44,343 nt of DNA from Lingula anatina (GCF_001039355.2 NW_019774626.1:1-44343), one strand, 5' to 3'; shown: positions 1 through 11,822, counted from the stretch's first letter. A program made the numbers and translations. Notes: generated by a model not told the origin, from the letters alone.

Positions 1-1397
1 GCATTATTTATCTTTTTTTATTGAGTATAGGCAAAAATAAATGCACATGCAATGTTTATTCACGAAAATGAATCAGAGCAGAGATAGAATAAATATGAAA
101 TAGGTAACGATTTTCTCTCCCACATCCTTTTTTAACACTGGAACTAAACTGATTTGAAGCTATTGTATTGGTTTTTAATTTCCTACTACATAAAAAAGCT
201 CCCGAAACCCCATTAAATTGTTGTAATAGAGAGGGAATTTACTAAAGATGTATGTAGAAAACATAATGAAGGTCCATGTTCTCTGTGAAGAATATACTTT
301 ATTGGTTATTGGTTAAGCGCTTCTGACAGGTAGATTAGCTATAACATTATCAGTTTCTCAAGGCTATTGATTGCCAACCTAAGGCAATTGAAAGCCAGTC
401 TCTTTTGCTTGTGATTTTTATCTGAGATAAGATGCTGTCAGAACGTCACCTTTTTCTTGGCATTTGTCACTGATTTACATTTACATTTTCTGCTAAGAAT
501 TAAAAATACACAGAAATGTTTGGAAGCACAAAATTGTTTTTTTATAATAAGACAAATCCACCCCTTTCACATGAAAGCACCCCATTCACTTTCAAAGATG
601 ATACGCCATTGTTGTTACCCAGTATCGTGGATGTGTATTAAGATACAAATGCCCCATGAAGTGTCAAATATCGCCATGTCTCCTGAGGGTCCTTATTTTT
701 TTAAGCAATGAAGTCGCCTTCTATCATAAAGTAGTGATGCCATGAACTATGAAGCACCTTAACAGACTTGGCGTAAAGAGTGGAGATTTCCATTGATGAC
801 GTTATGAGCCGGTCACATGAATATTAAATTAGCTAATTAAATTTGCTATATCCGGTCCCCACTTTTTTGGCTAGTAATTCACGAAAAACAGTCGATTCAG
901 AATCGCAGGGAGATTTCCCAACTCTATTAGTAAGGTGTACTCTTCTCTGATAATTTTACATTGCAATTTTTTTATACATCAGGTATTATAGAAAAACATA
1001 AGCCGTAACATGGAGGTCGCGCTGATCGGGCTCAGACCTTTCATACGTATAAACATGTCGAGCCAACGAAGGATACGTTGGCTTCTGCACTGATAAATTT
1101 TGATTGACAGCTGCAGAACTTGAAACCATGCGCAACGCAGAGAATCAACTCTCACTTACCTGAAGACCGCAAAGCCCCACCTTTTATCCACTTTCTTTTC
1201 CAAAAGATTGAATACATTGTTATGCGCTGTACTCGTTCAATTCCGGTCTTCGCCATCTCGAGTAACGCTGAGGATTAGACCGATTATGAGGATCGCATTT
1301 CAAAGGACGCTGCTTTGGATTGAATGGTCCGATCTGATTGGACGAAAGGGATACTTGAATTCCCGTTTTGACTCGTTCTTTTTTGGGACAAGCCATC
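1..1397. other. Upstream flank of the GNAT gene, no gene recognised
   Basis: AT-rich sequence with only short chance ORFs. No conserved protein, RNA gene or repeat could be recognised. An in-frame TGA at 1356-1358 closes the reading frame upstream of the GNAT start codon. The promoter and any 5' UTR of that gene probably lie here, but no clear TATA box or initiator was seen. Confidence 0.5.
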
Positions 1398-1560
1398 ATG
1401 GCCGGAGTAACGCTAAGACGGATGTGCCGTGGAGACGTGGCGGAGGTGACTGGTCTGACAGAGTTGGAGGGCTGGAATTACAGTCAGGAGATAGTGCAGG
1501 CTCTCTTTGAATGCAACGCAGAAGGGTCGTTTATTGCCGAGTTAAATGGGAAAGTTGTTG
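1398..1560 (+). CDS. GNAT N-acetyltransferase, exon 1
   Basis: First coding exon of a GCN5-related N-acetyltransferase, a family that transfers the acetyl group of acetyl-CoA to an amine. The start is the ATG at 1398, in good context (gccatcATGg), after an in-frame stop at 1356. It encodes 54 residues plus one base: MAGVTLRRMCRGDVAEVTGL, then a WNYSQE segment typical of the GNAT alpha1/alpha2 region, then strand beta2 ending in LNGKVVG. The donor is g|gtaagc at 1561, leaving phase 1. Exon 2 at 3251 supplies GT to complete Gly55 and continues as VIMGFNL, a normal beta2-beta3 turn. The fold assignment is firm; the substrate is unknown. Confidence 0.8.
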
Positions 1561-2180
1561 GTAAGCACAGCTACCTACCCCTAGATCAGCAGAGTAAGGA
1601 ACGTAAGGCATTACATGTGGATTGAAAAACCTGTCTTTGGGATGTGTATGGGTCCTTCTGGGTGTTTTGTGACATTGGGTGTGGCCGTCCCTGGGGGTGG
1701 TTGATTTTGTTTTTACAACGTAATTTCTGGGTGTGGCGGTCCCTGGTGACGCTGAGGATTATTCTACATTTAACATCGTTATTCTTGTTTTATACCTTTA
1801 CGCCATTAGAGTTAGGAACATGAAACCTTCTGGATAGATAAACGGTAGGTGCTCCGTTTGTGACCTACTTCTGCAAACTAAGGTCAAACTGTTTATATCA
1901 AACTGACAGTTACAGCTAAACACCTGGCTTGAAATGAATCTGTGCTATAAAAATAATCACATGTCAGACTGAAATTGATGTTAAAAATGAGATTTGAAAT
2001 CTTTATGCAATTTTATTTATTTCAGTCATTAGTCTGTTATTTTTCATGAGAATTGCATCTTATATTGCTCTAAAAATAAACAAACCTAATGGTTATAATA
2101 AAAAATAATTTATAAATAAATGTTTTCAAAGCATTATTTAAGAAAATAAAAATGTTCACTTAGTTATCTTTTTAAAGTGA

Positions 2181-2187
<7 letters not shown>

Positions 2188-2257
<70 letters not shown>
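2188..2257. repeat. (AT)n microsatellite in GNAT intron 1
   Basis: About 70 bases of uninterrupted alternating A and T inside the 1.69-kb first intron of the acetyltransferase gene. It is self-complementary and could extrude as a cruciform. Length is likely to be polymorphic. Confidence 0.95.
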
Positions 2258-2260
<3 letters not shown>

Positions 2261-2596
2261 TGGAGGAAAACTTATTTTTAAGCCCAGTAAAACTGTATTA
2301 ACTGTTCAAAAGATTAGCACATGTTGTTCTCAGTTGTGAACAGAAACACCCTTGATTCAACTATTGCATACGTTCGCCAGACGTTGTGCCAACGTGTGTG
2401 TTTTGCAAATAGGATATGCATATAATGATGTAGTTGTGCCAATGTATTACTGCCAACACCAACTATATGCTAACAAACCAACCATTTCCCAATCTTACCC
2501 CAACGTATGCATGCTATCTGGGAATCACCGACAGGGTAGCTCGAATGGTCTCGAATGGAGATGAAAGAAATTAAGGTGAAAATGCATATATTACAG

Positions 2597-2895
2597 TCAA
2601 CCATCCACAGGGACGGTCACACCCCAAGTCATCAAAAATCCCAATATGCCCAAGCATATCTCTAAGTACTCTAACGGTAGGTTTATTAATCCCGACGTTT
2701 CAACCTTCTCAATATAAGGTCCAGCGTAGGTAGCAGAAATTGTTATGTAAAAAATTACAATCAACCAATCCCAAGGATAACCACACAACAAGTCACAATA
2801 AATCTGAAGTGCCCATGCACATGCCTAACAATAGGTTTATTAAGCCCTGACGTTTCAACGTTTTCACTCAATGGTCTAGGAAATTACAGTGTGAA
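2597..2895. repeat. Two diverged direct copies with a GAAACGTC motif
   Basis: Two related stretches of about 140 bases lie in tandem (about 2597-2740 and 2755-2895). Each contains AGGTTTATTAA followed by CCC(T)GACGTTTCAAC; read on the minus strand this is GTTGAAACGTC(A/G)GG then TTAATAAACCT. A GTTGAAACGTC motif of this kind is often seen near the ends of invertebrate retroelements such as Penelope-like elements. No coding sequence remains, so the family assignment is inference. Confidence 0.5.
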
Positions 2896-3250
2896 ATAAA
2901 TTATATATTATCGTCCGCCCCAGGGCTAGCCTAACCCGTTCCTATTCTAATTCTACCTGTTTCGTTCTTCAAACCGTTTCAGAATCTTGATTATAAAATG
3001 GGTGGAAGTTGCAAAACGGTTCAGTTGCGAAATGTGGCTGTACACCTGCTTTATATTTTAGAAAGCTTCAACAGTTCCCTTGGCTATTTATCTCTCTGTC
3101 TCCCTCTCTCTTTTCATACGCGCGCGCACACACACAAAAAAACACACACACATAAAACACACGCACAAAGACATATATATGCACGCGGGAAACAAAAAAC
3201 AGAGTATCGGTATAGAGCCCTATATCAAATGATTTCTTGTGTGTTTTAAG

Positions 3251-3341
3251 GTGTAATAATGGGGTTTAACCTGAATGAAGAGGAATCATTTGGAGGAATG
3301 TGGATCGATCGTCAGTCAGAAGCAACGCGGGCAGCGTGTCG
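3251..3341 (+). CDS. GNAT N-acetyltransferase, exon 2 (possible frameshift)
   Basis: The acceptor is tgtgttttaag|gtgtaata and the donor is gtcg|gtaagc. In the phase set by exon 1 it reads VIMGFNLNEEESFGGMWIDR, the beta3-beta4 hairpin of a GNAT domain. It then continues as QSEATRAACR, which lacks the acetyl-CoA loop. In the frame one base over, the last codons read QKQRGQRVG, a good R-G-x-x-x-G loop, and this joins exon 3 as GTRLWQ. A one-base insertion between about 3313 and 3325 therefore explains the sequence best, as an assembly error or a real lesion. The alternative is an acceptor at 3918 instead of 3911, which keeps the frame open but abolishes the motif. Confidence 0.7.
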
Positions 3342-3910
3342 GTAAGCAGACATCTTGGTTTTAGATATCTGGTGTGAAGACACAATATGTATGAATCTGT
3401 TTTGTTTACTGTTTACCTTCATATAGTAGTCCAGTTCCAATTATCGAATTTGCATTTCATATATATATGTGCTGAAATTATTGCAGGGATTGTAGTTACT
3501 TGTCTGGTTCGAGGGGGATAAAGCCTTTGTGTCATATTATTTGTATTGATCACACACTGATCCTCATGCTTGAAAAAGTTTTATTCATGAATTACGAAAG
3601 ATGGCGACAGTCATCTTTCTTTTCAGCCTTTGTTGTCCGTCTTTCTCCTTTTACATACATGTATGGTTTAATTGCGGGGTACGCCATGTGTGATATATAA
3701 TACGTGCAGTACAGCACAGGCTTGATCAAGCGGAAAATTAAAATCGGTAACTAATACAGTGCAGTGTACACGGCGCCATTCATAACAGCCACGGGAGTTG
3801 ATTATACTGTTTAGCTTACATTTCGTGCGTTTGGCCGCAGTTCATACTATGAGCAAGTGAAATATACTTATTTAATAAACCGTGATAAACTTATTTTCTT
3901 GATTGAATAG

Positions 3911-4539
3911 GCACAAGATTGTGGCAAAGAAGAAAAGAACACATAGGTTTCAGGAACTTCGGCATATTTTCGGTCGGGGATAGAGTTGAACCCAACAGAA
4001 AATTGGGTTTCACTGTAGAGTCATGGAAAGTATGTCATATATCCGGCATCATCGCTTTGGCCAAGTTAAATGTGGATCCTGACAACACCGTTTCTGTTAT
4101 CCCGTCTTATGATGTCCCTTTTCACCGTTTGCTTCAGTATGACACTGAAATCCACAGGATTGAGCGTGGAAAGTTTCTCAGAGCGTGGCTCGACAAGAAG
4201 TTCACCTTGACCCTGGTTGCCAGCAGTAGAGCAGGAGATATTGTTGGATATGGCGTTATTCAGCGCGGTGCCAAGTGTAATATCATAGCACCACTGTACG
4301 GAGATAGTCCAAACATCATCAAGACTTTACTTGTCAAGTTAATCAGCAGAGCTAGTAATGGGGAGGTCATTGACATGTGGGCGCCGGTCGGGAGTGAGGT
4401 TCTGCAGGAATTATTGAGTCAAAATAAAAGTACGCTCAAGGTGCTTTATGAGTCAACCCGAATGTTCTTCCATCGTGACATGGTGGTCCCACTAGAGAAG
4501 ATTCTGGCCATTGCGTCGGCGGAGATCATGCCTTGTTAA
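3911..4539 (+). CDS. GNAT N-acetyltransferase, exon 3 (C-terminal domain)
   Basis: Terminal coding exon of about 208 residues. It opens with TRLWQRRKEHIGFRN, the helix after the acetyl-CoA loop, and closes the first GNAT domain at RKLGFTVES. The second half (HRIERGKFLRAWLDKKF, then GDIVGYGVIQRG, then IIAPLYGDSPNIIKTLL) matches the C-terminal GNAT-like domain of the YitH/DUF1248 group (Acetyltransf_18), where an FLRAWL helix, a VGYGVIR strand and an I-x-PLYAD strand are usual. The exon ends at TAA 4537-4539. The whole protein would be about 292 residues, normal for the family. Acceptors at 3911 (preferred by motif) and 3918 (keeps the frame without correction) are both possible. Confidence 0.8.
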
Positions 4540-4790
4540 ACATCAGTGAATCCAGTTATATGCAACAGAGAGCCTAAGGTACAAAGGCTGCTCACTTACA
4601 TTCAACTGAAACTGATAAATAATAAGCCAACTTTACCAACTATGACTTACACATTCATTTTTAAAATGTTGTGCAGAAGGCCTTCTGAAAATGTTGACTT
4701 TCGTTTCTAAAAGTAATATTTATATAGTTGAAAGACAAATGTTTGTGAGTCATTGTCCGTATTTTATATCCTTGTTTCATGAAGGTATAT
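4540..4790. other. GNAT 3' flank
   Basis: Presumed 3' UTR and downstream flank of the acetyltransferase gene. No perfect AATAAA lies within 250 bases of the stop codon. Nothing else is recognised before the MITE that follows. Confidence 0.4.
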
Positions 4791-4989
4791 TACAAGGTGG
4801 CCCAAAAAGACTGGACTGTGTTCTTTTAAAAATGATGATACATATCTCTGTATACAAGGCAAAAGCTTACATCACACAGAACTTTCATGTCTGTAAGACA
4901 GGTCTGAGAAAAAAGAATTGATAAATTTTCCTTTCAATTGAAAATGCTACTTTATAAAAAGTGGAAACATCTTTTTGGACAACCCTATA
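4791..4989. mobile_element. Mariner-type MITE (about 200 bp)
   Basis: The left end TACAAGGTGGCCCAAAAAGA and the right end, read on the minus strand, TATAGGGTTGTCCAAAAAGA form an imperfect terminal inverted repeat matching over 15 of 20 positions. Both ends begin with TA, the target dinucleotide of Tc1/mariner elements, and the GGTGGCCCAAAAAG core resembles mariner termini. The interior has no transposase, so this is a non-autonomous element. It sits just downstream of the acetyltransferase gene. Confidence 0.8.
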
Positions 4990-5165
4990 TTACGTACATC
5001 GTACCTGAAGCTACGGACATAAGATTAAGTAATCGTTATCATCGGTTTAACTAGAATATGCATGTAAAATAAGTTTTTTGATCATACGTAATCCTACCAT
5101 AAAATGTTGGATAAGCCAGTCAATAAATTGTGGAACCGAGGACAATACTGTTTCGACAGTAATAA

Positions 5166-5275
5166 ACCAATCAGTGTACTCCTGACATATTAAAAACCAT
5201 TAGCGTACCATTATTAGCGCACCAATCAGTGTTCACGTGGCATATTGACAACCATTAGGGTACCAATCAGTTTGT
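5166..5275. repeat. Imperfect short tandem repeat, three partial units
   Basis: The words ACCAATCAGTGT and ACCATTAG(C/G)GTACC alternate three times between about 5166 and 5275, separated by a CATATTRAMAACC spacer, with a unit of about 50 bases. Copies are clearly diverged. No function is apparent. Confidence 0.55.
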
Positions 5276-6884
5276 ATAGAATGTACAAGGGTGGGACAGC
5301 TGTTGCGTAAACCACTGACGTTAAGTGCACCAGTAAAAAAAATTATATCGAGTTGTGTTGTTCTACTTAAACTTTTCATGACTAATATAATATTACATCT
5401 GTTTATACATCTCTAACTGCCTTATCCCAAACTGTAACTGGGATAACGAGACAAGATAATTCTCTGACGTCACTTAAAACGGATTTATTTTCACGAATAT
5501 TTTGTAATTTACCTAAAATACCGATTTAAACCTCCTATTTCCTAGATATTCTAACAGGTAGGAACCCTTCCTGTGCAGAAACGAAGCATCATTTGCATTC
5601 CACGTTGTCATTACAAACATTACTCTTTATTAAACTAACCCTTCATGTGAGCCGCATTTAATAGAAAACTTTTATGATCATCTTTCACATCACAGGTTAT
5701 GATGGAATTAATGCTGATGCAGAGGCGTGTCAGCGGTGTCAGAGGCAGCACACCGGTTGGTTTGGATTTGTTGATGATTGGCAGCCAGAAGTAGGTAATA
5801 TATAAGGCGTAAATGGCAAGGATTTGAAGTGGACACAAACCACAAATACGATTGATTTCGGACAGTGAAATAAAAAGGACGCTGCATGGTAATACGTGAC
5901 AAGATACCATTATCTATAAAATGAAAACAGTCGTTATATCTGTAGCTGAAGCTGACGGATGCTCTAAGCAACCAAAGGCTGAGCGCGGTGACAACAGGTG
6001 GTCAGTGGTCAGTGTCGGCACTGGAAGAGAACTTTAAGATAACACTGACAGTTATGATGTGCACGTTGTTCAGGAATGGATTTCATTTATTCACATTTTG
6101 TTGAATGTCACCACTACTATATCATCCTTTTTATCGAACCATTCCTGCCGTTTTTATTGTGTAGAAAGAAAAGTTATATCTCCACGGAATTGTCTTGGAT
6201 ATACACAATGATAGTCTGATGTTACAGATAAAGGTTAAACAACAAACACGATGCGTCATACCTGCTTTTCCGGATTTTCCTCATAATGTGTGACTCGATG
6301 GTGCGTTCCGGCAGGCATTCATAGTTTGAGCTGTCTAAAGATTCATGGATACATGTTTGGGGAGAGGAGTGGACAGAGGCGTGAATATTGCAGACATGGA
6401 ATTTGTTCGATGCAAAACAAACACGCTACCACAACAGAACCGTGCGTAATTGGCTTTGTGAACAAATCTTGGTTGTATATTCCGATCCTCTTAATTATCA
6501 CATTCATGACTTAGTTGATGGGGGATCGGTAGCAATATAAGGAATGGCTATTTTCCATATAAGACAACTGTGATATATCCCCTAGCTGAGTTTGGCACCC
6601 AGCTAGGCGACATATATACAACGGATATTCCCTCTCCGGCTGACTTAGAGGATTTGTTTCAGCAGAACAGTAGATTTACGCTCACATTTTTCAGTTCTGT
6701 CTCGATTGCGATTTATTTTTTAAAGATGACATGGTGCATATTTAGCTGCGATAAGGAACAGAAAACAAATCCAACAAATTTAAAAAGCTTTCATTCTCTA
6801 GAAATGGTCCACCTTACAATGTAACTTATAATACAGCGGGAAGCACTGGAAACCCTGCATCAGCAAGAATAAAAAAATTTTACT
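5276..6884. other. Intergenic DNA before the GPCR
   Basis: About 1.6 kb with no recognisable gene. Short ORFs on both strands (5635-5971 minus, 6290-6514 and 6570-6824 plus) have no domain, no good splice context and no similarity I can name. The 5' UTR and promoter of the GPCR should lie at the right end, but no TATA/Inr pair stands out. Confidence 0.45.
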
Positions 6885-8372
6885 ATGGAGACTAATGCAA
6901 CGTTATATGATTACCAAGAGAACGTTTCTATTCCCAGCACTTGCCAGAGGATAGCATGTACACCATTCATTGTGGTGGAAAGCGCAATCTCGCTGACAAC
7001 GATTATGTCGAACTCTCTTGTTTTGATAGCTTTCACCAAATTCAAAGCGCTGAGAACGAACGTGAACATTGCTATATTCACCCTGGCCCTAACTGACTTC
7101 GTGACAGGTCTGGTTTGCATGCCTTACAGTATAGTGTGCGGCTACTTGACGGAGATGGTACCGTCCCTGCACCATCTTTTATACAACAAGTACTACTGCC
7201 TGGGAAAAATGTGGCTACTCGGAATGACTTTTGGGACTTCGCTTTTCATCCAGGTGCTTATATCAATGGAAAGATATATTAAAATCTGTCACCACGAAAG
7301 ATATCATTCATTCGTGACAAAGCGGAGAATCGTTGTGGTGACTGTAGGTATTTGGCTGTACATGGTACTGTTACATAGTCTCCCTTTTATGGGTTGGAAT
7401 ACATGGAGGCCCGGGACTGAGTGCCATGTCAAACACACAGTGGCCGACTTCTACCGGTATGCCGTGATCCCCCACGTTCCCGTGGGTATCCTCCTTCCAC
7501 TGGCCTTCTACACGGCCGTCCTGTGGAGGGTGAAGAAAAGTATGCGTGCAGTTAGTGCTGAAATCGGTGACGGCGGCAACATTAACCAAGCTCAAATAAA
7601 CAGTGAAAAAACGCATTTAACTTTGGCGCCAGTGGAGCTAGACCAGGCAGGGCCTTCAGGGCAGAGTGAGGGTGCACGACGCAAGGATGGGCGCCTTTCA
7701 ACAATAGTTCAACCGAAAATAATGCCAGTGTTCCATAAAGATTGTCGCTGTCCCACGAGCTCAAACGAGTCCCCTTACCTCCCATGTGGCAGCAAAGGGA
7801 AAGGGATAGGAAAATCAACATTGCGCAAACACATGAAGAACCTTACTAAAGAGAACCCTTTGTTCTTGACAAACATCATAAAACCGTCGACAGAAATTCG
7901 TGATGTGGTTTTCTGTGGGAACCCGGGGTTGCCTTGTGTTCATCTGCCCCTCCACACACCACAGGAGAAACTGGACACTGTAAAGAAAGATGTTGATACA
8001 AGGGTTCCAGTGGCGTCGCATAGGACGCAAGGTAAAATGATCCCAGCACTGGAAGGTGATAAATCAATGGAAATGAACAAGAAAAAAATAAGATTTAGAA
8101 TCCCTCCTTCAACTGTTAGCGTTAAGAATGCGGAAGTTAAGGTTTTAAAGATGACTGCATTAACGTGGTTCTTTTTGGTGATACTTTTTGCACCCTATTC
8201 GATTCTCCACTGGTGCGAGAAGTACTTTGAGGCGGACAATTTGGTGTTTGTAGTTCTTCGGAACATCGGAGTTGAACTGTTGTATGTAAGTTCCACCGTC
8301 AACCCGTTCATATACGGTGTGATGAATAGTAACTTCAAATTAGCATTCAATAGACTACTGAGCTTTTTTTAG
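6885..8372 (+). CDS. Class A (rhodopsin-like) orphan GPCR, single exon
   Basis: Intact 495-residue seven-helix receptor. The N-terminus has sequons at N4 and N13. Approximate helices: TM1 27-50 (N43, position 1.50), TM2 61-84 (LALTD, D71 = 2.50), TM3 105-130 with E129-R130-Y131 in place of DRY, TM4 148-170 (W157), TM5 191-214 (P205), TM6 422-444, TM7 455-479 with N473-P-F-I-Y477. C105 and C180 would form the TM3-ECL2 disulfide. TM4 ends LPFMGWN, recalling adenosine, cannabinoid and EDG receptors (MECA group), but the match is too weak for a ligand call. The CWxP switch of TM6 is replaced by LFAP (434-437). The third intracellular loop is very long (about 205 residues, basic and Ser/Thr-rich) and the C-tail is short, which suggests G-protein and kinase regulation through the loop. 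Confidence 0.9.
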   Translation: METNATLYDYQENVSIPSTCQRIACTPFIVVESAISLTTIMSNSLVLIAFTKFKALRTNVNIAIFTLALTDFVTGLVCMPYSIVCGYLTEMVPSLHHLLYNKYYCLGKMWLLGMTFGTSLFIQVLISMERYIKICHHERYHSFVTKRRIVVVTVGIWLYMVLLHSLPFMGWNTWRPGTECHVKHTVADFYRYAVIPHVPVGILLPLAFYTAVLWRVKKSMRAVSAEIGDGGNINQAQINSEKTHLTLAPVELDQAGPSGQSEGARRKDGRLSTIVQPKIMPVFHKDCRCPTSSNESPYLPCGSKGKGIGKSTLRKHMKNLTKENPLFLTNIIKPSTEIRDVVFCGNPGLPCVHLPLHTPQEKLDTVKKDVDTRVPVASHRTQGKMIPALEGDKSMEMNKKKIRFRIPPSTVSVKNAEVKVLKMTALTWFFLVILFAPYSILHWCEKYFEADNLVFVVLRNIGVELLYVSSTVNPFIYGVMNSNFKLAFNRLLSFF

Positions 8373-9994
8373 TAAAACTGAAAAACGTCGTTCGTAGGTA
8401 TTACGTAAAAACAACTCACGATCCACATGTACCAGCACTGTATACGGAACCGGTGACTACGCCATAAAAGCGCACTTCCTTGTTGTAAGTAATGATTGTT
8501 CTGGCTGTCATTGTTATATAGCAGTTCCAAGTCCAAACTCCACCACACACAGTCTCTCTATTGGCAAGACTCATTTACATTAGCATGCGTTGTATTTTTA
8601 CTTCCCGTATGGATCAGTATGTCGTAACACATTTTTAAGATTACCAGTTCTCTTACTTACAAAATAAATTTGTTTTCCAAACGTTCATATCCTGTTTTTG
8701 TAAAGTAAGTAGAAATGCTTGAAGTAAAAAAAAGTCACCGAAAAATAATTTCCTGATTTATTTTTTTTATATTTTCACAAATCTAGTCATCCATATCAAT
8801 ATGCCAACAGTGGATCGCTGTTTGCTCATAATATTATATGCAGGAACATTTAGATATGATATCGATGGCTTGATTCCCAGTGTGCAATTAAGAAAGACAA
8901 AAAATCGTGAAGATGATGTTCAAACGTAAACAAGACATGCTTGGTACTTTCTTAATCCCAAACAGAAAGAAAGAGAGAGAGAGGGAGAGGGGGGAGTATA
9001 GAGAGTGTCAGGCAGTCCCCTGACTGGGAGGTGAATCATTTGTCTTCTTTATCTCAAAATATTGTTTGCATGGAGAAACTGGATGTTTTGGCTTTCTTCG
9101 TCCCAAATGTGCCCATACAATGGAGTAGTGACCCTTCCTACGCTCTCTCAAATGGAATCATTTACTATGGAGCTCATGCAATGATAGCGTACGTTGACAA
9201 GCCTGCTTGTCGCTGAAACTTAAGCATGCCAGTTTTAGCAGAAATCTTCAGAAAACACTGTTACTGCTGTAAGAGCAGAGATAAATCGATAAGATTCTTC
9301 CCGGCAAAATTACACCAGCGGCAAGCTGGGAACCACGACATGAGGTGTGCGCCGCAGCTTATTGTTTGCTCTGCCGTAAATTATATTGTAACCGTCCTGC
9401 CTTTACTTGCCAACTTCACATTTTATGACAACCTTGTGAGCACCCCTGGTACACCTAAGTAAGCAACTTTGATCATTACCATTTGAGGGCGTCAAAAAGG
9501 TCATTTGTTAACATGGAATTGGAGATAACTGTTTTTTTTTTAACTCTAAGGCATAGAAAAACGTTCCCACGGTTTTTTTAAGAAAGGGTTAATTGATAGC
9601 TACTGTATATACAGCTGTGACACTATAGCATATAAGCTTCTTGGCAATAACCAATTCAATGCCAGTTTATGTTACTAGTAGGATTTTCCCTTATCAATCC
9701 GCTTAGATATAGCACGGAAATATACAATATCATATCATGCGATAATGCCACCACATCTAATATATAGAGAGGGGGAATTTCCTAACTCAAGTCCGTGACG
9801 TGACAGCGGCGATTTTGGAGGTTGAAAACTGTAATACACCACTTCCAATCACATCTCCCTAAAAAGTACAGTTTACAATATCTATTTTATCGCAACAGCA
9901 CGTACTGCAATCTGATGCCAGGGTATTTTCTTGGAAGATTTACGTCGGATTTTATAAGCAGAAAGCAGATATAATGCCTTCGTTTAATGTATCA
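8373..9994. other. GPCR 3' flank and intergenic DNA
   Basis: An AATAAA at 8663-8668, about 290 bases after the GPCR stop, is a plausible polyadenylation signal. A GA-rich run lies at about 8966-9003. The short plus-strand ORFs at 9031-9216 and 9226-9462 show no domain or signal peptide and are not called as genes. Confidence 0.45.
8663..8668 (+). terminator. Candidate poly(A) signal of the GPCR
   Basis: Perfect AATAAA 291 bases after the GPCR stop codon, followed by a T-rich stretch. The distance and sequence are normal for a metazoan 3' UTR. Use is inferred. Confidence 0.5.
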
Positions 9995-10148
9995 GGCCAG
10001 TAGCCAGGGGGGGTTCGGGGGGTTCGAAAGAACCGCCCCTTTTGTCAGGAAAAGGTCCACTTTGATCTAGGTAGACATAAGTTTCATTGTCAAAGGTCCA
10101 CTTTTTCAGAAAAAGAACCCCCCTTTTGAATTTGCTGGCTACGGGTCT
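9995..10148. mobile_element. Short inverted-repeat element (MITE-like)
   Basis: About 154 bases bounded by GGCCAGTAGCCAGG on the left and TGCTGGCTACGGGTC on the right, which are inverted relative to each other over a CGTAGCCAG-type core. The interior carries G/C homopolymers with the inverted words GGGGTTCG and AACCCCCC, and a repeated AGGTCCACTTT. No ORF is present. It is probably a non-autonomous DNA element of a kind common in marine invertebrates. No target-site duplication could be fixed. Confidence 0.6.
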
Positions 10149-11822
10149 GTGTATCGTAACATATAGTGTATCTCCTATAGCTAAACAAAACGGTTAAAAA
10201 ACCAAACGCTGCCTCAAGATTGTGGCGCACACCATATTCGTCAACCATGCCGATCTTCGTGATAATATCTTATGTAGGTAGGGCGTTACGTTGGGAACCA
10301 ATCACTATCTCACGCCAGTGAACAAAGCTGTGAAATTGGTGATTAACGCTTGGTTACCCCACCTGCTAAAGTGCGTGAGACGGTGAAAAGAGCAACAAGG
10401 AAGGAGTTTGCAATCTGAATGTGTTCATTTTCACAGAAATAATATTAAGATAAGAATGTGATAAAAAAGAAACGAAAAGTAAGCAATTTTGCACAAATAT
10501 AAACCTTTATAACGTACCGATACCTCTAACAAACCAAGTTCGATAGAAAAACTACTGAGATATCTGAAAGGAATGCCTAACAAAGTTGCAAGAAGTTAAC
10601 ATAAACTTTAGTCACAAAAACTGGTTGGATCCCGATGTCAGGTATAAAATCTGCCTAATATTTGTTGCAGCAAAGAACACAGCCGTAGCTGATGACAACT
10701 GCACTGGGCACGTTAATAAATGAAGCCTCTGATAAAAGGCTTTTTTTTTTCTATACTAAACTGCATCCCGTCTTTGTTATTACTACTACTATATATTTAC
10801 TTCGTGAAGCAGAGTTACTTAAGATACCCATCTTACATTTGTAGTTATTATATAGTAGTTAAGTGTTGTGTATTCAAAATGCTTTTATATACGAGCACCT
10901 GTATATGCATATGCATATGTTTGCCAGTACGTGTGCATGCTGGCGAAGTTTAAACTATGGTAGCTTCTAACAAAGCAGCCATTCGGAAAATATTTTTAAC
11001 TTTGAATACTCCTGTGCTATTATCTATAAAATTGTTCTTGTTTCCAGATAAAAAGATCAAATAAAAATAAAGAAATAAAATAGAACTAAAAGGCAAAGCC
11101 CTGTGTACTTCTGTTGTCCCTAAACGAAAAATTGGCCTCGCAAATTTTATCAAATTTAGATTCTCATGATTTTTTGTATCCTGACATGATGTTTGTATCC
11201 TATATAGCTTTAAACATAACGATATAACCATTAACAAAAGAAGAGAAAAGGGCAGATTTGTTTCCTTGGTTGCGTGCCACCAAACAATGGCGCTTTACTG
11301 TAAAGAGCGAGGAGGTTATAAAGTGAAGAGGTATAGATATCAGTTCCTGCACGCCGGCGGTGCACGCTGTCAAGATAGTGCAGGAAATGACAAAGGAAAT
11401 GACAAAGGCAATGCCCGTGTTACCACCACTGCGTGGGCTCACCTGGGGAGGGGCTGGGCTCCACGTGCACAGTGACGTGTTTTATATGTTCAAAACGTGA
11501 CTGACAAGATAGAGTTGCAAATCAACAATGAGTCTCTATGATACATGCGAGCATCACGTTTCTTGCAGCTCCGAGATGATGCTGCCCTTACATGCATATT
11601 AAACGTCGCTTTGGCACAGCGTCAAAATTGGAACAGGGCACGCAATTTCATTTATGACCTTTATATGGCATAACTTTGGTTTTCCGTGAAATAAGAACAG
11701 TAGTTCCTAATCACTAAAGTATGCCATGACCAAAACCGCTCATAAAATTACGTACCTTTTTTCTGCAGAAACTGGTTTTTGAGTCGTTTTCAAAACGAAG
11801 ACAGGCTGGTGAATTTGATTTT

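Noticed and set aside
457-711. 84-codon plus-strand ORF upstream of the acetyltransferase
   Set aside because: Low-information composition, no domain, no start context and no partner exon.
5635-5971. Two overlapping minus-strand ORFs of about 90 codons
   Set aside because: No domain, signal peptide, splice context or recognisable similarity; ordinary chance ORFs.
6911-8067. Minus-strand ORFs over the GPCR
   Set aside because: Shadows of the real 495-codon reading frame.
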